A DNA stretch of 34,610 nucleotides from JAJTHB01 sp033763775 (GCA_033763775.1 JANRJW010000007.1:1-34610), one strand, 5' to 3'; shown: positions 1 to 8,101, counted from the stretch's first letter. The notes: generated by a model from the letters alone, not told the origin. Translations and numbers: made by a program.

Positions 1-145
1 CACCGAGATGGTGATGCCTGGCGACAACATCACGATTGAAGCGACGCTGATCAGCCCGATCGCGATGGAAGAAGGTCTGCGCTTCGCGATCCGCGAAGGT
101 GGCCGTACCGTCGGCGCAGGCGTTGTTGCGAAGATTGTGGAGTAA
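1..145 (+). CDS. tuf: Elongation factor Tu, C-terminal fragment (truncated by window edge)
   Basis: The last 47 codons of EF-Tu, the GTPase that carries aminoacyl-tRNA to the ribosomal A site. The reading frame starts at base 2 and ends with TAA at 143-145. The visible peptide includes MVMPGDNI and the very conserved tail FAIREGGRTVGAGVVAKI, which belongs to beta-barrel domain 3. The 5' end lies outside the window. The rpsJ start is 3 bases after the stop and its Shine-Dalgarno (GGAG) overlaps the last tuf codons, so the two genes are probably co-transcribed and translationally coupled, as in other alphaproteobacterial str-S10 junctions. Confidence 0.97.
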   Translation, partial: TEMVMPGDNITIEATLISPIAMEEGLRFAIREGGRTVGAGVVAKIVE

Positions 146-148
146 CCC

Positions 149-466
149 ATGCAGAACCAGAAAATCCGCATTTGGATCAAGGCGTTTGATCACCGCGTGC
201 TCGATTCCAGCACGGCCGAGATTGTGTCCACCGCGAAGCGCACTGGCGCTCAGGTTCGTGGTCCGATCCCGCTGCCGCGCCGCATCGAGCGCTTCACGGT
301 GAACCGTTCGCCGCACGTGGATAAAAAATCGCGCGAGCAATTCGAAATCCGCACCCATAAGCGGATGATCGATATCGTGGATCCAACCCCGCAGACCGTC
401 GATGCGTTAATGAAGCTCGATCTGGCCAGCGGTGTGGATATTAAAATCAAGGCAGAAGCAGCCTAG
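149..466 (+). CDS. rpsJ: 30S ribosomal protein S10
   Basis: 105 residues, the normal S10 length. S10 is a small-subunit head protein and, as NusE, a transcription antitermination partner of NusB. Visible family motifs are IWIKAFDHRVLD near the N-terminus, GPIPLPRRIERFTVNRSPHVDKKSREQFE spread over about residues 38-68, and the HKRMIDI segment. The ATG is placed by the GGAG that overlaps the tuf stop. First gene of the S10 block; the rplC Shine-Dalgarno overlaps its TAG stop. No anomaly seen. Confidence 0.98.
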   Translation: MQNQKIRIWIKAFDHRVLDSSTAEIVSTAKRTGAQVRGPIPLPRRIERFTVNRSPHVDKKSREQFEIRTHKRMIDIVDPTPQTVDALMKLDLASGVDIKIKAEAA

Positions 467-474
467 GAGATACT

Positions 475-1200
475 ATGCGTACCGGACTGATTGCAAAAAA
501 ACTGGGCATGACCGACGTCTATAACGACGCTGGCGAGCAGATCTGCGTAACTGTACTGCACGTGGAGAACTGCCAGGTGGTGGCCAAGAAAACCAAGGAA
601 AAAGACGGCTATACCGCGCTTCAGCTTGGTGTAGGCGCGGCTAAAGTGAAAAACGTGTCCAAGGCACTGCGTGGCCACTTTGCCAAAGCGAAAGTGGAGC
701 CCAAGCGCAAGCTGGTGGAATTCCGCGTGACAGAAAATGCCATGCTGGAGCCGGGCACTGAAATCGTTGCCAGCCATTTTGTTCCAGGCCAGTTTGTTGA
801 CGTCACCGGTCAGACCGTTGGTCGCGGCTTTGCAGGCTGGATGAAGCGCTGGAACTTCTCAGGCCTCGAGGCAACCCACGGTGTGTCTGTTGCTCACCGC
901 GCTGGTGGTTCGACGGGTCAGCGTCAGGATCCGGGTAAAGTTTTCAAAGGCAAAAAAATGCCGGGTCATATGGGGGATCGCCGTCGCACGGCGCAGAACC
1001 TGAAAGTGATTTCGGTGGATGAGTCGCAGGGCATTATCATGGTCAGCGGCAATGTTCCAGGCGCGGAAAACAGCTACGTGCTGATTAAAGATGCCATGAA
1101 AAAAGGTAATCATCCGCAGGCGCCGTTCCCCGCTGGGGTGCGCAAAGCCGCTGAAGCTCCCGCTGTAGCAGAAGCGCCAGCAGAAGAACCGAAAGCATAA
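475..1200 (+). CDS. rplC: 50S ribosomal protein L3
   Basis: 241 residues; an early 23S rRNA-binding assembly protein that reaches towards the peptidyl transferase centre. It starts RTGLIAKKLGMTDVY and carries the hallmark GGSTGQRQDPGKVFKGKKM stretch (about residues 142-160), including the glutamine methylated by PrmB in other proteobacteria. The last 20 or so residues are an Ala/Glu/Pro-rich tail (AEAPAVAEAPAEEPKA) beyond the usual end, making it longer than the roughly 210-residue E. coli protein. A clear AGGAG sits 5-6 bases before the ATG. Confidence 0.98.
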   Translation: MRTGLIAKKLGMTDVYNDAGEQICVTVLHVENCQVVAKKTKEKDGYTALQLGVGAAKVKNVSKALRGHFAKAKVEPKRKLVEFRVTENAMLEPGTEIVASHFVPGQFVDVTGQTVGRGFAGWMKRWNFSGLEATHGVSVAHRAGGSTGQRQDPGKVFKGKKMPGHMGDRRRTAQNLKVISVDESQGIIMVSGNVPGAENSYVLIKDAMKKGNHPQAPFPAGVRKAAEAPAVAEAPAEEPKA

Positions 1201-1240
1201 GGTGTAAATCCCCGCAAGTGCGAGGAACATAGAGGTGAAT

Positions 1241-1858
1241 ATGAAAGTGAAAGTTGTCACATTGGAGAACAAGGCCGCAGGGGAAGTTGAACTTCCTGAT
1301 GCGATCTTTGGTCTGGAAGTCCGCAGCGACCTGCTGCATCGCATGGTGGAATACCAGCGTGCAAAAGCGCAGAGCGGCACCCACAAAACCAAAACTATTT
1401 CGGAAATCTCCGGCACGACCAAAAAGCCGTTCAAACAGAAAGGCACGGGCTCTGCTCGTCAGGGTTCGCTCAGGAGTGCCCAGATGCGCGGCGGTGCGAC
1501 CATCTTTGGCCCGGTGGTACGCAGCCATGCTGTGAACATGAACAAAAAAGAGCGCGCTCTTGCCTTGAAACACGCCCTGTCTGCCAAGCAGAAAGAAGGC
1601 TCGCTAATTGTGATTGACAGCGCTCAGGTGAAGGACGCAAAAACCAAGAAAATGGCGGATTCTTTCAAGAAGAACGGCTGGACAGCCCCGCTCATTATCG
1701 ATGCTAACATTGACGAGCAGTTTGCTAAAGCTGCGCGCAATATCAAACACGTGGATGTGCTGCCAAGCGCTGGTGCGAATGTTTATGACATCCTGCGCCA
1801 CAAGCAGCTCATTCTGACCAAAGATGCACTGAAGCATCTCGAAGAGAGGTTTGCATGA
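1241..1858 (+). CDS. rplD: 50S ribosomal protein L4
   Basis: 205 residues; L4 lines the polypeptide exit tunnel. The conserved loop region around KPFKQKGTGSARQGSLRSAQMRGG (about residues 60-85) and the C-terminal VYDILRHKQLILTKDAL are diagnostic. I chose ATG 1241 because AGAGGTGA lies just upstream; a GTG two codons earlier (1235) is part of that ribosome-binding site. Stop overlaps the rplW start (ATGA), implying coupled translation. Whether it regulates the operon, as E. coli L4 does, cannot be judged here. Confidence 0.97.
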   Translation: MKVKVVTLENKAAGEVELPDAIFGLEVRSDLLHRMVEYQRAKAQSGTHKTKTISEISGTTKKPFKQKGTGSARQGSLRSAQMRGGATIFGPVVRSHAVNMNKKERALALKHALSAKQKEGSLIVIDSAQVKDAKTKKMADSFKKNGWTAPLIIDANIDEQFAKAARNIKHVDVLPSAGANVYDILRHKQLILTKDALKHLEERFA

Positions 1859-2181
1859 GCAAGGCAAAAAAACAAACAGCCGCGACCGCACGCGCGTATC
1901 ACTATGATGTGATTGTCTCCCCGGTGGTGACTGAGAAGTCGACCCGTATTTCGGAGCAGAACAAGGTGATGTTCAATGTGCGCCTAGATGCCGGCAAGCA
2001 AGACATTAAAACTGCCGTGGAAGCGCTCTTTGGCGTGAAAGTCAAAAGTGTGAACACGCTCGTGCGCCTCGGCAAGCAGAAGCGCTTCCGTAACACGATG
2101 GGTAAACTCTCTGATACCAAAAAAGCCATCATCACGCTGGCGGAAGGTCAGAGCATCAATCTCGAAGGTGGAGTGAAATAA
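1855..2181 (+). CDS. rplW: 50S ribosomal protein L23
   Basis: 108 residues. L23 sits at the exit tunnel mouth and is the docking site for trigger factor and SRP. The motif DVIVSPVVTEKSTRISE near the N-terminus and VKSVNTLVRLGKQKRFRN are typical. A 4-base ATGA overlap with rplD and a 1-base gap to rplB place it firmly in the operon. The first 18 residues are Lys/Ala/Thr-rich and slightly longer than in E. coli. Confidence 0.97.
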   Translation: MSKAKKQTAATARAYHYDVIVSPVVTEKSTRISEQNKVMFNVRLDAGKQDIKTAVEALFGVKVKSVNTLVRLGKQKRFRNTMGKLSDTKKAIITLAEGQSINLEGGVK

Positions 2182-2182
2182 C

Positions 2183-3010
2183 ATGGCACTCAAGTCATTC
2201 AAACCCGTGACTCCCGCCCAGCGTCAGCTGGTGATCGTGGATCGCAGCGAGCTTTTCAAAGGCAAGCCGGTGAAGTCGCTGACCAAGGGCAAAACCAAGT
2301 CTGGTGGCCGCAACAGCTATGGCCGTCTTACCGCGTTTCGCGTTGGTGGTGGTCACAAGCAGGCTTATCGTATCATCGATTTCAAGCGCAAAAAGTTTGA
2401 CGTTCCGGCGGTGGTTGAGCGTATTGAATATGATCCGAACCGCTCGGCGTTCATCGCGCTGATCAAATATCAGGATGGCGAGCTCTCTTACATTCTAGCG
2501 CCGCAGCGCCTCGCTGTCGGTGATACTGTGATTTCCTCCGACAAAGCGGATATCAAGCCGGGTAACACCATGCACCTGCGCAGCATCCCTGTCGGTACCA
2601 TCATCCACAACGTGGAGATGAAAGAAGGCAAAGGCGGCCAGCTCGCACGCGCGGCAGGCAGCTATGTCCAGCTCGTCGGCAAAGACGCTGGCTATGCCCA
2701 GATCAAGCTGCGCTCCGGCGAACTTCGCCTGGTACGTGATGTGTGCCTCGCCACGATTGGCGCGGTATCCAACCCCGACAACCAGAACGCTGTCATCGGC
2801 AAAGCGGGCCGCTCCCGCTGGCTGGGCATCCGTCCCTGTGTTCGCGGTGTAGCAATGAACCCGGTGGATCATCCGCATGGTGGTGGCGAAGGCCGCACCT
2901 CTGGTGGCCGTCACCCAGTGACGCCATGGGGCAAGGGCACCAAAGGAACGAAAACTCGTTCCAAAAAGAAAAAGAACAAGCTGATCATCAAAAATCGGCA
3001 TGGCAAATAG
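2183..3010 (+). CDS. rplB: 50S ribosomal protein L2
   Basis: 275 residues, standard L2 length; needed for subunit joining and peptidyl transferase activity. The signature GVAMNPVDHPHGGGEGR with the key histidine is present near residue 225-240, followed by the basic C-terminal tail GTKTRSKKKKNKLIIKNRHGK. ATG 2183 follows GGAG at 2170. The TAG stop is the first unit of a tandem near-heptamer array, and a 136-base gap separates the gene from rpsS, which is unusually long for this tightly packed operon. Confidence 0.98.
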   Translation: MALKSFKPVTPAQRQLVIVDRSELFKGKPVKSLTKGKTKSGGRNSYGRLTAFRVGGGHKQAYRIIDFKRKKFDVPAVVERIEYDPNRSAFIALIKYQDGELSYILAPQRLAVGDTVISSDKADIKPGNTMHLRSIPVGTIIHNVEMKEGKGGQLARAAGSYVQLVGKDAGYAQIKLRSGELRLVRDVCLATIGAVSNPDNQNAVIGKAGRSRWLGIRPCVRGVAMNPVDHPHGGGEGRTSGGRHPVTPWGKGTKGTKTRSKKKKNKLIIKNRHGK

Positions 3011-3040
3011 TGCTAGTGACTAGTGCTGGTGACTAGTGAA
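3008..3040 (+). repeat. Stop-anchored heptad array after rplB
   Basis: Five near-identical units begin with the rplB stop codon: TAGTGC, TAGTGAC, TAGTGC, TGGTGAC, TAGTGAA. Units of 6 or 7 bases place stop codons in several frames. The partner array at 3102-3140 is inverted relative to it. Not resembling rRNA-operon regulatory elements I know. Confidence 0.8.
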
Positions 3041-3060
3041 TTGAAACATTGGATAAATTT

Positions 3061-3085
3061 AGGAGGAGTGGAAAAAATGGAATAG
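3061..3085 (+). other. Strong Shine-Dalgarno followed by a two-codon mini-ORF
   Basis: AGGAGG at 3061-3066 is followed after 10 bases by ATG GAA TAG (3077-3085). This is the best Shine-Dalgarno in the rplB-rpsS gap, yet it serves only a Met-Glu-stop frame. The real rpsS ATG, 61 bases downstream, has no purine-rich site. It may be the old rpsS ribosome-binding site displaced by repeat insertion, or a working minigene. Confidence 0.5.
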
Positions 3086-3101
3086 AGCGGTGCAAAGTGA
3101 C

Positions 3102-3140
<39 letters not shown>

Positions 3141-3146
3141 AACATT

Positions 3147-3425
3147 ATGGCACGTGCAGTATGGAAAGGCCCGTTTGTGGATGGTTATCTGCTTAAGAAG
3201 GCAGATGAAGCAAGAGCGTCCGGCAAGAACCAGATCATCAAGACCTGGTCGCGCCGCTCGACGATCATCCCCCAGTTCGTTGGCCTCACCTTTGGTGTGT
3301 ATAACGGCAAGAAATTCATTCCCGTATCGGTGAATGAGGACATGATCGGTCATAAGCTCGGTGAATTCGCGCCGACGCGCACCTTCGTTGCCCATGGCAC
3401 GACGGTCAAAAAAGAAGAGAAATAG
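3147..3425 (+). CDS. rpsS: 30S ribosomal protein S19
   Basis: 92 residues, normal length. S19 forms a head complex with S13 near the A site. ARAVWKGPFVDGYLLKKA at the N-terminus and KTWSRRSTIIPQFVGLTFGVYNGKKFIPV are textbook. The ATG at 3147 is fixed by homology, but the bases before it are the end of the ACTAGCC array and contain no Shine-Dalgarno, which is exceptional among the genes of this operon. Confidence 0.98.
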   Translation: MARAVWKGPFVDGYLLKKADEARASGKNQIIKTWSRRSTIIPQFVGLTFGVYNGKKFIPVSVNEDMIGHKLGEFAPTRTFVAHGTTVKKEEK

Positions 3426-3436
3426 GAAGGTAGTCT

Positions 3437-3886
3437 ATGGGTAAGAAATCACTCGAGCGCCAGCTGGCTGACAATGAAGCGAAAGCTGTCATTCGCCGCC
3501 TGCGCGTTAGCCCGCGTAAGCTCGGCCTGGTTGCCGGTCTCATTCGTGGCATGAAAGTGGGCCAGGCGCTCACCCAGCTTTCCTTCTCGGAAAAGCGCAT
3601 TGCCAATGATGTGAAGAAAGCCCTGCAGTCGGCGATTGCCAACGCAGAAAACAACCACAACCTCAATGTCGATGAACTCGTCATTAAAGAGGCCTATGTG
3701 GGCAAAAATCTGGTGATGAAGCGCTTCCACACCCGTGGTCGCGGTAAATCGGCCGCTATTAAAAAGCCGTTTTCCAACCTGACGCTGATCGTGCGTGAAC
3801 AGGCTGAAGAAATGGCGCCCGAAGCGAAAAAGCCTGAAAAGAAAGCCGCTAAGAAAAAACCGGCTGCGAAGAAGGAGACAAACTAA
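3437..3886 (+). CDS. rplV: 50S ribosomal protein L22 with Lys/Ala-rich tail
   Basis: 149 residues against about 110-127 for most bacteria. The core has VIRRLRVSPRKLGLVAGLIRG and the exit-tunnel hairpin region around KRFHTRGRGKSAAIKKPFSNLTLIV. After about residue 122 comes an extension rich in Lys, Ala, Glu and Pro (EKKAAKKKPAAKKETN) not required by the family fold. GGAAGG lies just ahead of the ATG. The stop overlaps the rpsC start by one base (TAATG). Confidence 0.97.
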   Translation: MGKKSLERQLADNEAKAVIRRLRVSPRKLGLVAGLIRGMKVGQALTQLSFSEKRIANDVKKALQSAIANAENNHNLNVDELVIKEAYVGKNLVMKRFHTRGRGKSAAIKKPFSNLTLIVREQAEEMAPEAKKPEKKAAKKKPAAKKETN

Positions 3887-4593
3887 TGGGTCAGAAAGTT
3901 AACGCCATCGGCCTTCGGGTCGGCATCAACAAAACCTGGGACTCCCGCTGGTTTGCATCCAAGGATTATGCAGAAAAGCTGCATGAAGACCTGCGCATGC
4001 AGAAATACCTTAAAAAGCAGCTTGATGCTGCCGGTGTTGGTAAGGTGGTGATTGAGCGCCCCAGCAAAAAAGCCAATGTGACGATTCACACTGCTCGTCC
4101 GGGCGTGGTGATCGGCAAAAAAGGCGCCGATATCGACAAAATTAAAAAAGACCTGGCGAAATTCACCAAGGACGAAGTCCATGTGAACATCGTGCCGGTA
4201 GCAAAGCCCGAGTTGGATGCGACCCTGATCGCAGAAGGTGTGGCGCAGCAGCTGGAAAAGCGCGTGGCGTTCCGCCGTGCGATGAAGCGCGCGGTGCAAT
4301 CAGCACTTCGCCTTGGCGCACAGGGTATTCGTATCAACGTTTCTGGCCGTCTCGGCGGCGCGGAGATTGCGCGTATGGAATGGTATCGCGAAGGTCGCGT
4401 GCCATTGCACACGCTGCGCTCTGATATCGACTATGGCACCGCACGCGCTGAAACCGCGTATGGCACCATCGGCGTGAAAGTATGGGTGTTCAAAGGTGAA
4501 ATCATCGGCAAGGAAAAGAAAGTGATTGTCGGTGAGGCTCCTGAGATCAAAGACGCCACGTTCGGTGAAGAAGAAACCACGGCACAAAGCTAA
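3886..4593 (+). CDS. rpsC: 30S ribosomal protein S3
   Basis: 235 residues. S3 is part of the mRNA entry helicase with S4 and S5. It begins GQKVNAIGLRVGINKTWDSRWF; a KH domain with VVIGKKGADIDKI lies at about residues 69-81 and the C-terminal S3 domain contains GRLGGAEIARMEWYREGRVPLHTLR. Its TAA stop opens a short heptad array before rplP. Confidence 0.98.
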   Translation: MGQKVNAIGLRVGINKTWDSRWFASKDYAEKLHEDLRMQKYLKKQLDAAGVGKVVIERPSKKANVTIHTARPGVVIGKKGADIDKIKKDLAKFTKDEVHVNIVPVAKPELDATLIAEGVAQQLEKRVAFRRAMKRAVQSALRLGAQGIRINVSGRLGGAEIARMEWYREGRVPLHTLRSDIDYGTARAETAYGTIGVKVWVFKGEIIGKEKKVIVGEAPEIKDATFGEEETTAQS

Positions 4594-4611
4594 CGACTAA
4601 AGACTGGTGAC
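4591..4611 (+). repeat. Stop-anchored heptad array after rpsC
   Basis: Three units start at the rpsC stop: TAACGAC, TAAAGAC, TGGTGAC. The last unit is identical to one in the rplB array at 3027-3033. No clear inverted partner; rplP starts 6 bases later without a good Shine-Dalgarno. Confidence 0.65.
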
Positions 4612-4617
4612 GAATTT

Positions 4618-5037
4618 ATGATGAGTCCTAAAAAAACAAAATACCGCAAGCAGCACAAAGGCCGCATCCGTGGCAACGCTAAAGGCGGTTTTACCCTGAA
4701 TTTCGGTGAGTATGGCCTGAAAGCCATGCAGCCGGAGCGTATCACCGCGCGCCAGATTGAAGCAGCGCGCCGTGCGATCTCGCGCCATGTGAAGCGCGTC
4801 GGCCGCATGTGGATTCGTATTTTCCCCGATGTGCCGGTGACCCGCAAACCAGCCGAAGTGCGCATGGGCTCGGGTAAGGGCTCGGTCGAGTTCTGGGCGG
4901 CACGCGTTGAGCCGGGTCGTATCCTTTTTGAAATCGAGGGCGTGCCTGAGGCAGTAGCACGTGAGGCGTTTGACCGCGCTTCCGCCAAGCTGCCGATTAA
5001 GACGAAATTCGTCGCCCGTCTGCATGAAGGAGCTTAA
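4618..5037 (+). CDS. rplP: 50S ribosomal protein L16
   Basis: 139 residues; L16 organises the A-site tRNA-binding part of the 50S subunit. SPKKTKYRKQHKGRIRG, ITARQIEAARRAISRHVKR, MWIRIFPD and MGSGKGSVEFWAARV are all standard. Two ATGs in tandem (4618 and 4621) are both possible starts; I give the first. The 5' side is a heptad array rather than a normal ribosome-binding site, so coupling to rpsC is likely. Confidence 0.97.
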   Translation: MMSPKKTKYRKQHKGRIRGNAKGGFTLNFGEYGLKAMQPERITARQIEAARRAISRHVKRVGRMWIRIFPDVPVTRKPAEVRMGSGKGSVEFWAARVEPGRILFEIEGVPEAVAREAFDRASAKLPIKTKFVARLHEGA

Positions 5038-5040
5038 TCC

Positions 5041-5298
5041 ATGAAGATCGCTGATATTCGTACCAAAGGTAAAGACGAACTGAAAGAGCTCGTGCTTACC
5101 TCGAAAAAAGAGCTGTTCAACCTGCGTATGCAGGCTTCCACCGGCCAGCTGGAAAAGCAAAGCCGCTTCAAGGAAGTGCGTAAAACCATCGCCCGCGCCA
5201 AAACGGTGATGAACCAGCCGGAAGGTACAGCCGCGCCGGCCAAGAAACCAGCAGCAGCTAAAAAGCCCGCTGCCAAAAAAGCAAAGAAGGAGGCATAG
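5041..5298 (+). CDS. rpmC: 50S ribosomal protein L29 with extended tail
   Basis: 85 residues, about 20 longer than usual. L29 is a small helical-hairpin protein at the tunnel exit beside L23. The core shows DELKELVLTSKKELFNLRMQASTGQLEKQSRFKEVRKTIARAKTV in pieces; from about residue 60 the chain becomes an Ala/Lys/Pro repeat (AKKPAAAKKPAAKKAKKEA), similar to histone H1-like tails and to the L22 tail encoded nearby. AGGAG precedes the ATG. Confidence 0.95.
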   Translation: MKIADIRTKGKDELKELVLTSKKELFNLRMQASTGQLEKQSRFKEVRKTIARAKTVMNQPEGTAAPAKKPAAAKKPAAKKAKKEA

Positions 5299-5301
5299 AC
5301 C

Positions 5302-5532
5302 ATGCCCAAACGCGTATTACAAGGTGTCGTGGTGAGCGACAAAATGGAAAAGACGGTGGTGGTTCGCGTGGATCGCCGCGTGTCGCACCCCATTTATAAG
5401 AAGACCATTCAGAAATCAAAAAAATATGCTGCGCATGACGAAAAAGGCCAGTTCAAGATGGGTGATAAAGTCTCCATCATTGAATCCGCGCCGATTTCCA
5501 AGACCAAGCGCTGGCAGGTTGTGTACGAGTAG
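5302..5532 (+). CDS. rpsQ: 30S ribosomal protein S17
   Basis: 76 residues; a primary 16S rRNA-binding OB-fold protein. Visible: PKRVLQGVVVSDKMEKTVVV, HPIYKKTIQKSKKYAAHDE and the C-terminal PISKTKRWQVVYE. A strong AAGGAGG lies within the end of rpmC, 8 bases before the ATG. Normal in every respect. Confidence 0.97.
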   Translation: MPKRVLQGVVVSDKMEKTVVVRVDRRVSHPIYKKTIQKSKKYAAHDEKGQFKMGDKVSIIESAPISKTKRWQVVYE

Positions 5533-5550
5533 GGTGTAGGAAACAGGCTT

Positions 5551-5919
5551 ATGATCCAGCAACAAAGTAATTTAGAAGTAGCCGATAACTCTGGTGCACG
5601 CCGCGTGATGTGCATTAAGGTGCTTGGCGGCTCCATGCGCAAGACCGCGTCGGTCGGCGATATCATCGTCGTATCGATCAAGGATGCGATTCCTCGTGGC
5701 AAAGTGAAAAAGGGTGAAGTTCACCGTGCGGTGATTGTGCGCACCAAGCGCGACATCCACCGTGCTGATGGTTCCACTATCCGTTTCGATAAAAACGCTG
5801 CCGTGCTCATCGACAAACAGAATGAGCCGATCGGCACCCGTATCTTCGGCCCCGTCACTCGCGAACTGCGTGCAAAGCAGTTCATGAAGATCGTGTCGCT
5901 GGCACCGGAAGTATTATAG
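5551..5919 (+). CDS. rplN: 50S ribosomal protein L14
   Basis: 122 residues, standard length. L14 lies at the subunit interface and is the target of the silencing factor RsfS. MIQQQSNLEVADNSGARRVMCIKVLGG at the start (in two parts) and GPVTRELRAKQFMKIVSLAPEVL at the end are diagnostic. Upstream site is GTAGGAAAC. Confidence 0.98.
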   Translation: MIQQQSNLEVADNSGARRVMCIKVLGGSMRKTASVGDIIVVSIKDAIPRGKVKKGEVHRAVIVRTKRDIHRADGSTIRFDKNAAVLIDKQNEPIGTRIFGPVTRELRAKQFMKIVSLAPEVL

Positions 5920-5934
5920 GAAAAGAGACAGTTT

Positions 5935-6258
5935 ATGGCGAATAAGCTCAAAGTAAAAAAAGGCGACGAAGTGATTGTGATCGCCGGTAAGGACAAAGGC
6001 AAAAAGGGCAAGATCGTGAAGGTCATTCCCGATGAAAGCCGCGTGATCGTTGATGGCGTGAACATGATTAAGCGCCACACCAAGCCGAGCCGCACCAGCG
6101 CTGGCGGTATCGTGGCTAAAGCCTCGCCGCTGCATGTGTCGAACGTGATGCTGGTGGATCCGAAATCCGGCAAAGGCACGCGCGTCGGCTACAAGACCCT
6201 GCAAGACGGCAAGAAAGTCCGTGTTGCCAGAAAATCAGGAGAAGTGATCAATGGCTAA
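5935..6258 (+). CDS. rplX: 50S ribosomal protein L24
   Basis: 107 residues; an assembly initiator at the 5' domain of 23S rRNA near the tunnel exit. The KOW motif KGDEVIVIAGKDKGKKGKIV is at residues 9-28, followed by VDGVNMIKRHTKPS. Overlaps the rplE start by 8 bases, and its last codons carry the rplE Shine-Dalgarno (AGGAGAAG). Confidence 0.97.
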   Translation: MANKLKVKKGDEVIVIAGKDKGKKGKIVKVIPDESRVIVDGVNMIKRHTKPSRTSAGGIVAKASPLHVSNVMLVDPKSGKGTRVGYKTLQDGKKVRVARKSGEVING

Positions 6259-6829
6259 GACATCCGCAGCAAAGAAGGAAAGCGCTTACACCCCGCGCCT
6301 CCAGAGTGTGTATGAAAAGGAAGTGCGTAGCAGCCTGCAGAAGCAGTTTGGCTACAAGAATCCCATGCAGGTTCCCAAGCTCGACAAAATCGTCATCAAC
6401 ATGGGCGTTGGCGAGACCGTGGCCGATAGCAAAATCATCCAGGCCGCTGTGTCTGACCTGACGCTGATTGCTGGCCAGAAGCCGGTTACCACCAAGGCCA
6501 AAAAGGCAATCGCCGGTTTTAAACTGCGCGAAAACCTGCCGATTGGCTGCAAAGTGACGCTGCGCAAGCAGAAAATGTATGAATTCCTGGATCGCCTGAT
6601 CAACACGGCTCTGCCGCGCGTGCGCGACTTCCGTGGCGTGAAAGGCAACAGCTTTGATGGCCGCGGTAACTATGCGCTGGGTTTGAAAGAGCAGCTGGTG
6701 TTTCCGGAAATCAACTACGATAAGATCGATCAGGTGCGCGGGATGGACATCATCATCTGCACCACCGCGAAAACCGATGCTGAAGCCAAGGCGCTGCTCG
6801 CTGGCTTTAACATGCCATTCATTAAGTAG
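6251..6829 (+). CDS. rplE: 50S ribosomal protein L5
   Basis: 192 residues. L5 binds 5S rRNA and contacts the P-site tRNA. Conserved features: KLDKIVINMGVGE, the GQKPVTTKAKKAIAGFKLRE segment around residues 77-96, and the GNYALGLKEQLVFPEINYDK block near 140-160. An N-terminal AKTSAAKKESAYTPRL extension is a little longer than in E. coli (179 residues). Confidence 0.97.
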   Translation: MAKTSAAKKESAYTPRLQSVYEKEVRSSLQKQFGYKNPMQVPKLDKIVINMGVGETVADSKIIQAAVSDLTLIAGQKPVTTKAKKAIAGFKLRENLPIGCKVTLRKQKMYEFLDRLINTALPRVRDFRGVKGNSFDGRGNYALGLKEQLVFPEINYDKIDQVRGMDIIICTTAKTDAEAKALLAGFNMPFIK

Positions 6830-6837
6830 AGGATATC

Positions 6838-7143
6838 ATGGCTAAACTGAGCTCTATCAACAAAAACAACCGCCGCGCTAAGATGATCAAGCGCGATGCT
6901 GGCAAGCGCGCTGCGCTCAAAGCCATCATCATGAACAAGGAGCTGCCGTTCGAAGAACGCCTTGCGGCTCAGATCAAGCTGTCGGCCATGCCGCGCAACG
7001 GCGCTGCCAATCGTCACCGTAACCGCTGCGAGCTCACGGGTCGTGCGCGCGGTACCTATCGCAAATTCAAACTGTCGCGCATCAAGCTGCGCGAGCTTGG
7101 TTCTGTCGGCCGTGTCCCCGGCCTGACCAAGGCAAGCTGGTAA
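6838..7143 (+). CDS. rpsN: 30S ribosomal protein S14 (zinc-independent type)
   Basis: 101 residues, the long C-minus form. Only one cysteine (RNRCELTGRARG) is present, so there is no CxxC zinc site. The conserved C-terminal RGTYRKFKLSRIKLRELG and VPGLTKASW end it. Placed between L5 and S8 as in most proteobacterial spc operons. The start follows GAGGATATC. Confidence 0.97.
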   Translation: MAKLSSINKNNRRAKMIKRDAGKRAALKAIIMNKELPFEERLAAQIKLSAMPRNGAANRHRNRCELTGRARGTYRKFKLSRIKLRELGSVGRVPGLTKASW

Positions 7144-7154
7144 GGAGAAGTCTC

Positions 7155-7553
7155 ATGTCCATGAACTATCGTTTGGCAGACATGCTTACACAAATCCGCA
7201 ACGGTCAGGCAGCACGCCTTGCCGAGGTGCGTGTGCAGGCATCCAAGTTCTTAGGTAGCGTCCTTGAGGTGCTGAAGAACGAAGGCTATATCGAAGATTA
7301 CAAGCGCGAAGAAACCGGCAAAGGCAATGCTGAATTTGTTATCGCCCTGCGTTATCAGGACGGCGAACAGGCCATCCGCGAAGTGGTGTGCATTTCCAAG
7401 CCGGGTCGCCGCGTTTATTCGAAAATTGAAAACTTGCCGAAGCAATTTAACGGCCTTGGTATTTCGATCCTCTCCACCTCGCGTGGCGTGATGTCTGATT
7501 ATGATGCGCGCAAAGCAGGTGTTGGCGGCGAAGTGCTGTGCAGCGTATTCTAG
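7155..7553 (+). CDS. rpsH: 30S ribosomal protein S8
   Basis: 132 residues, normal. S8 organises the central domain of 16S rRNA. ADMLTQIRNGQAARL at the N-terminus, VCISKPGRRVYSKIENLP and the closing GISILSTSRGVMSDYDARKAGVGGEVLC are typical. AAGGAGAAG precedes the ATG. In E. coli S8 represses the spc operon; no equivalent target structure was identified here. Confidence 0.97.
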   Translation: MSMNYRLADMLTQIRNGQAARLAEVRVQASKFLGSVLEVLKNEGYIEDYKREETGKGNAEFVIALRYQDGEQAIREVVCISKPGRRVYSKIENLPKQFNGLGISILSTSRGVMSDYDARKAGVGGEVLCSVF

Positions 7554-7564
7554 TGGAGTGAATT

Positions 7565-8101
7565 ATGTCACGTGTAGGTAAAGCGCCTGTTGCGATTCCC
7601 TCTGGTGTCACCGTATCGGTGAACCCGAGCGAGATCACCGTTAAAGGTGCCAAAGGTGAGATGAAATATAAAACCTCGCCGGAAGTGTCCGTGGAAGTGA
7701 AGGACGGCAAAGTTCTTGTGCTGCCGCGCGACAAGAACAACAAGCGTTCGCGCACCTTCTGGGGCACCACCCGCAACCAGATTAACAACATGGTGGAAGG
7801 TGTTTCCAAGGGCTTCACGGTGAAGATGGAAATCCTCGGCGTCGGCTATCGCGCTGCTGCGGATAAAAACTACCTCACCATGGCACTCGGCTACAGCCAT
7901 GAAATCAAATACGCCATTCCGGCAGGGATTGAGATCAAGTGCGAAAAACCCACCAGCATCGCGGTATCTGGCTTCGATAAGAAGCTGGTAGGCCAGGTGG
8001 CGGCAGAAATTCGCGCGCTTCGTAAGCCAGAGCCTTACAAAGGCAAAGGCATTCGCTACGAGAATGAATACGTGCGTAAGAAAGAAGGGAAGAAGAAGTG
8101 A
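7565..8101 (+). CDS. rplF: 50S ribosomal protein L6
   Basis: 178 residues, normal length, two L6 folds. SRVGKAPVAIPSGV opens the protein; the second domain includes GVGYRAAADKNYLTMALGYSHEI and the closing RKPEPYKGKGIRYENEYVRKKEGKKK in two parts. The TGA stop (8099-8101) is the first three bases of a palindromic repeat element that fills the gap to rplR. Confidence 0.98.
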   Translation: MSRVGKAPVAIPSGVTVSVNPSEITVKGAKGEMKYKTSPEVSVEVKDGKVLVLPRDKNNKRSRTFWGTTRNQINNMVEGVSKGFTVKMEILGVGYRAAADKNYLTMALGYSHEIKYAIPAGIEIKCEKPTSIAVSGFDKKLVGQVAAEIRALRKPEPYKGKGIRYENEYVRKKEGKKK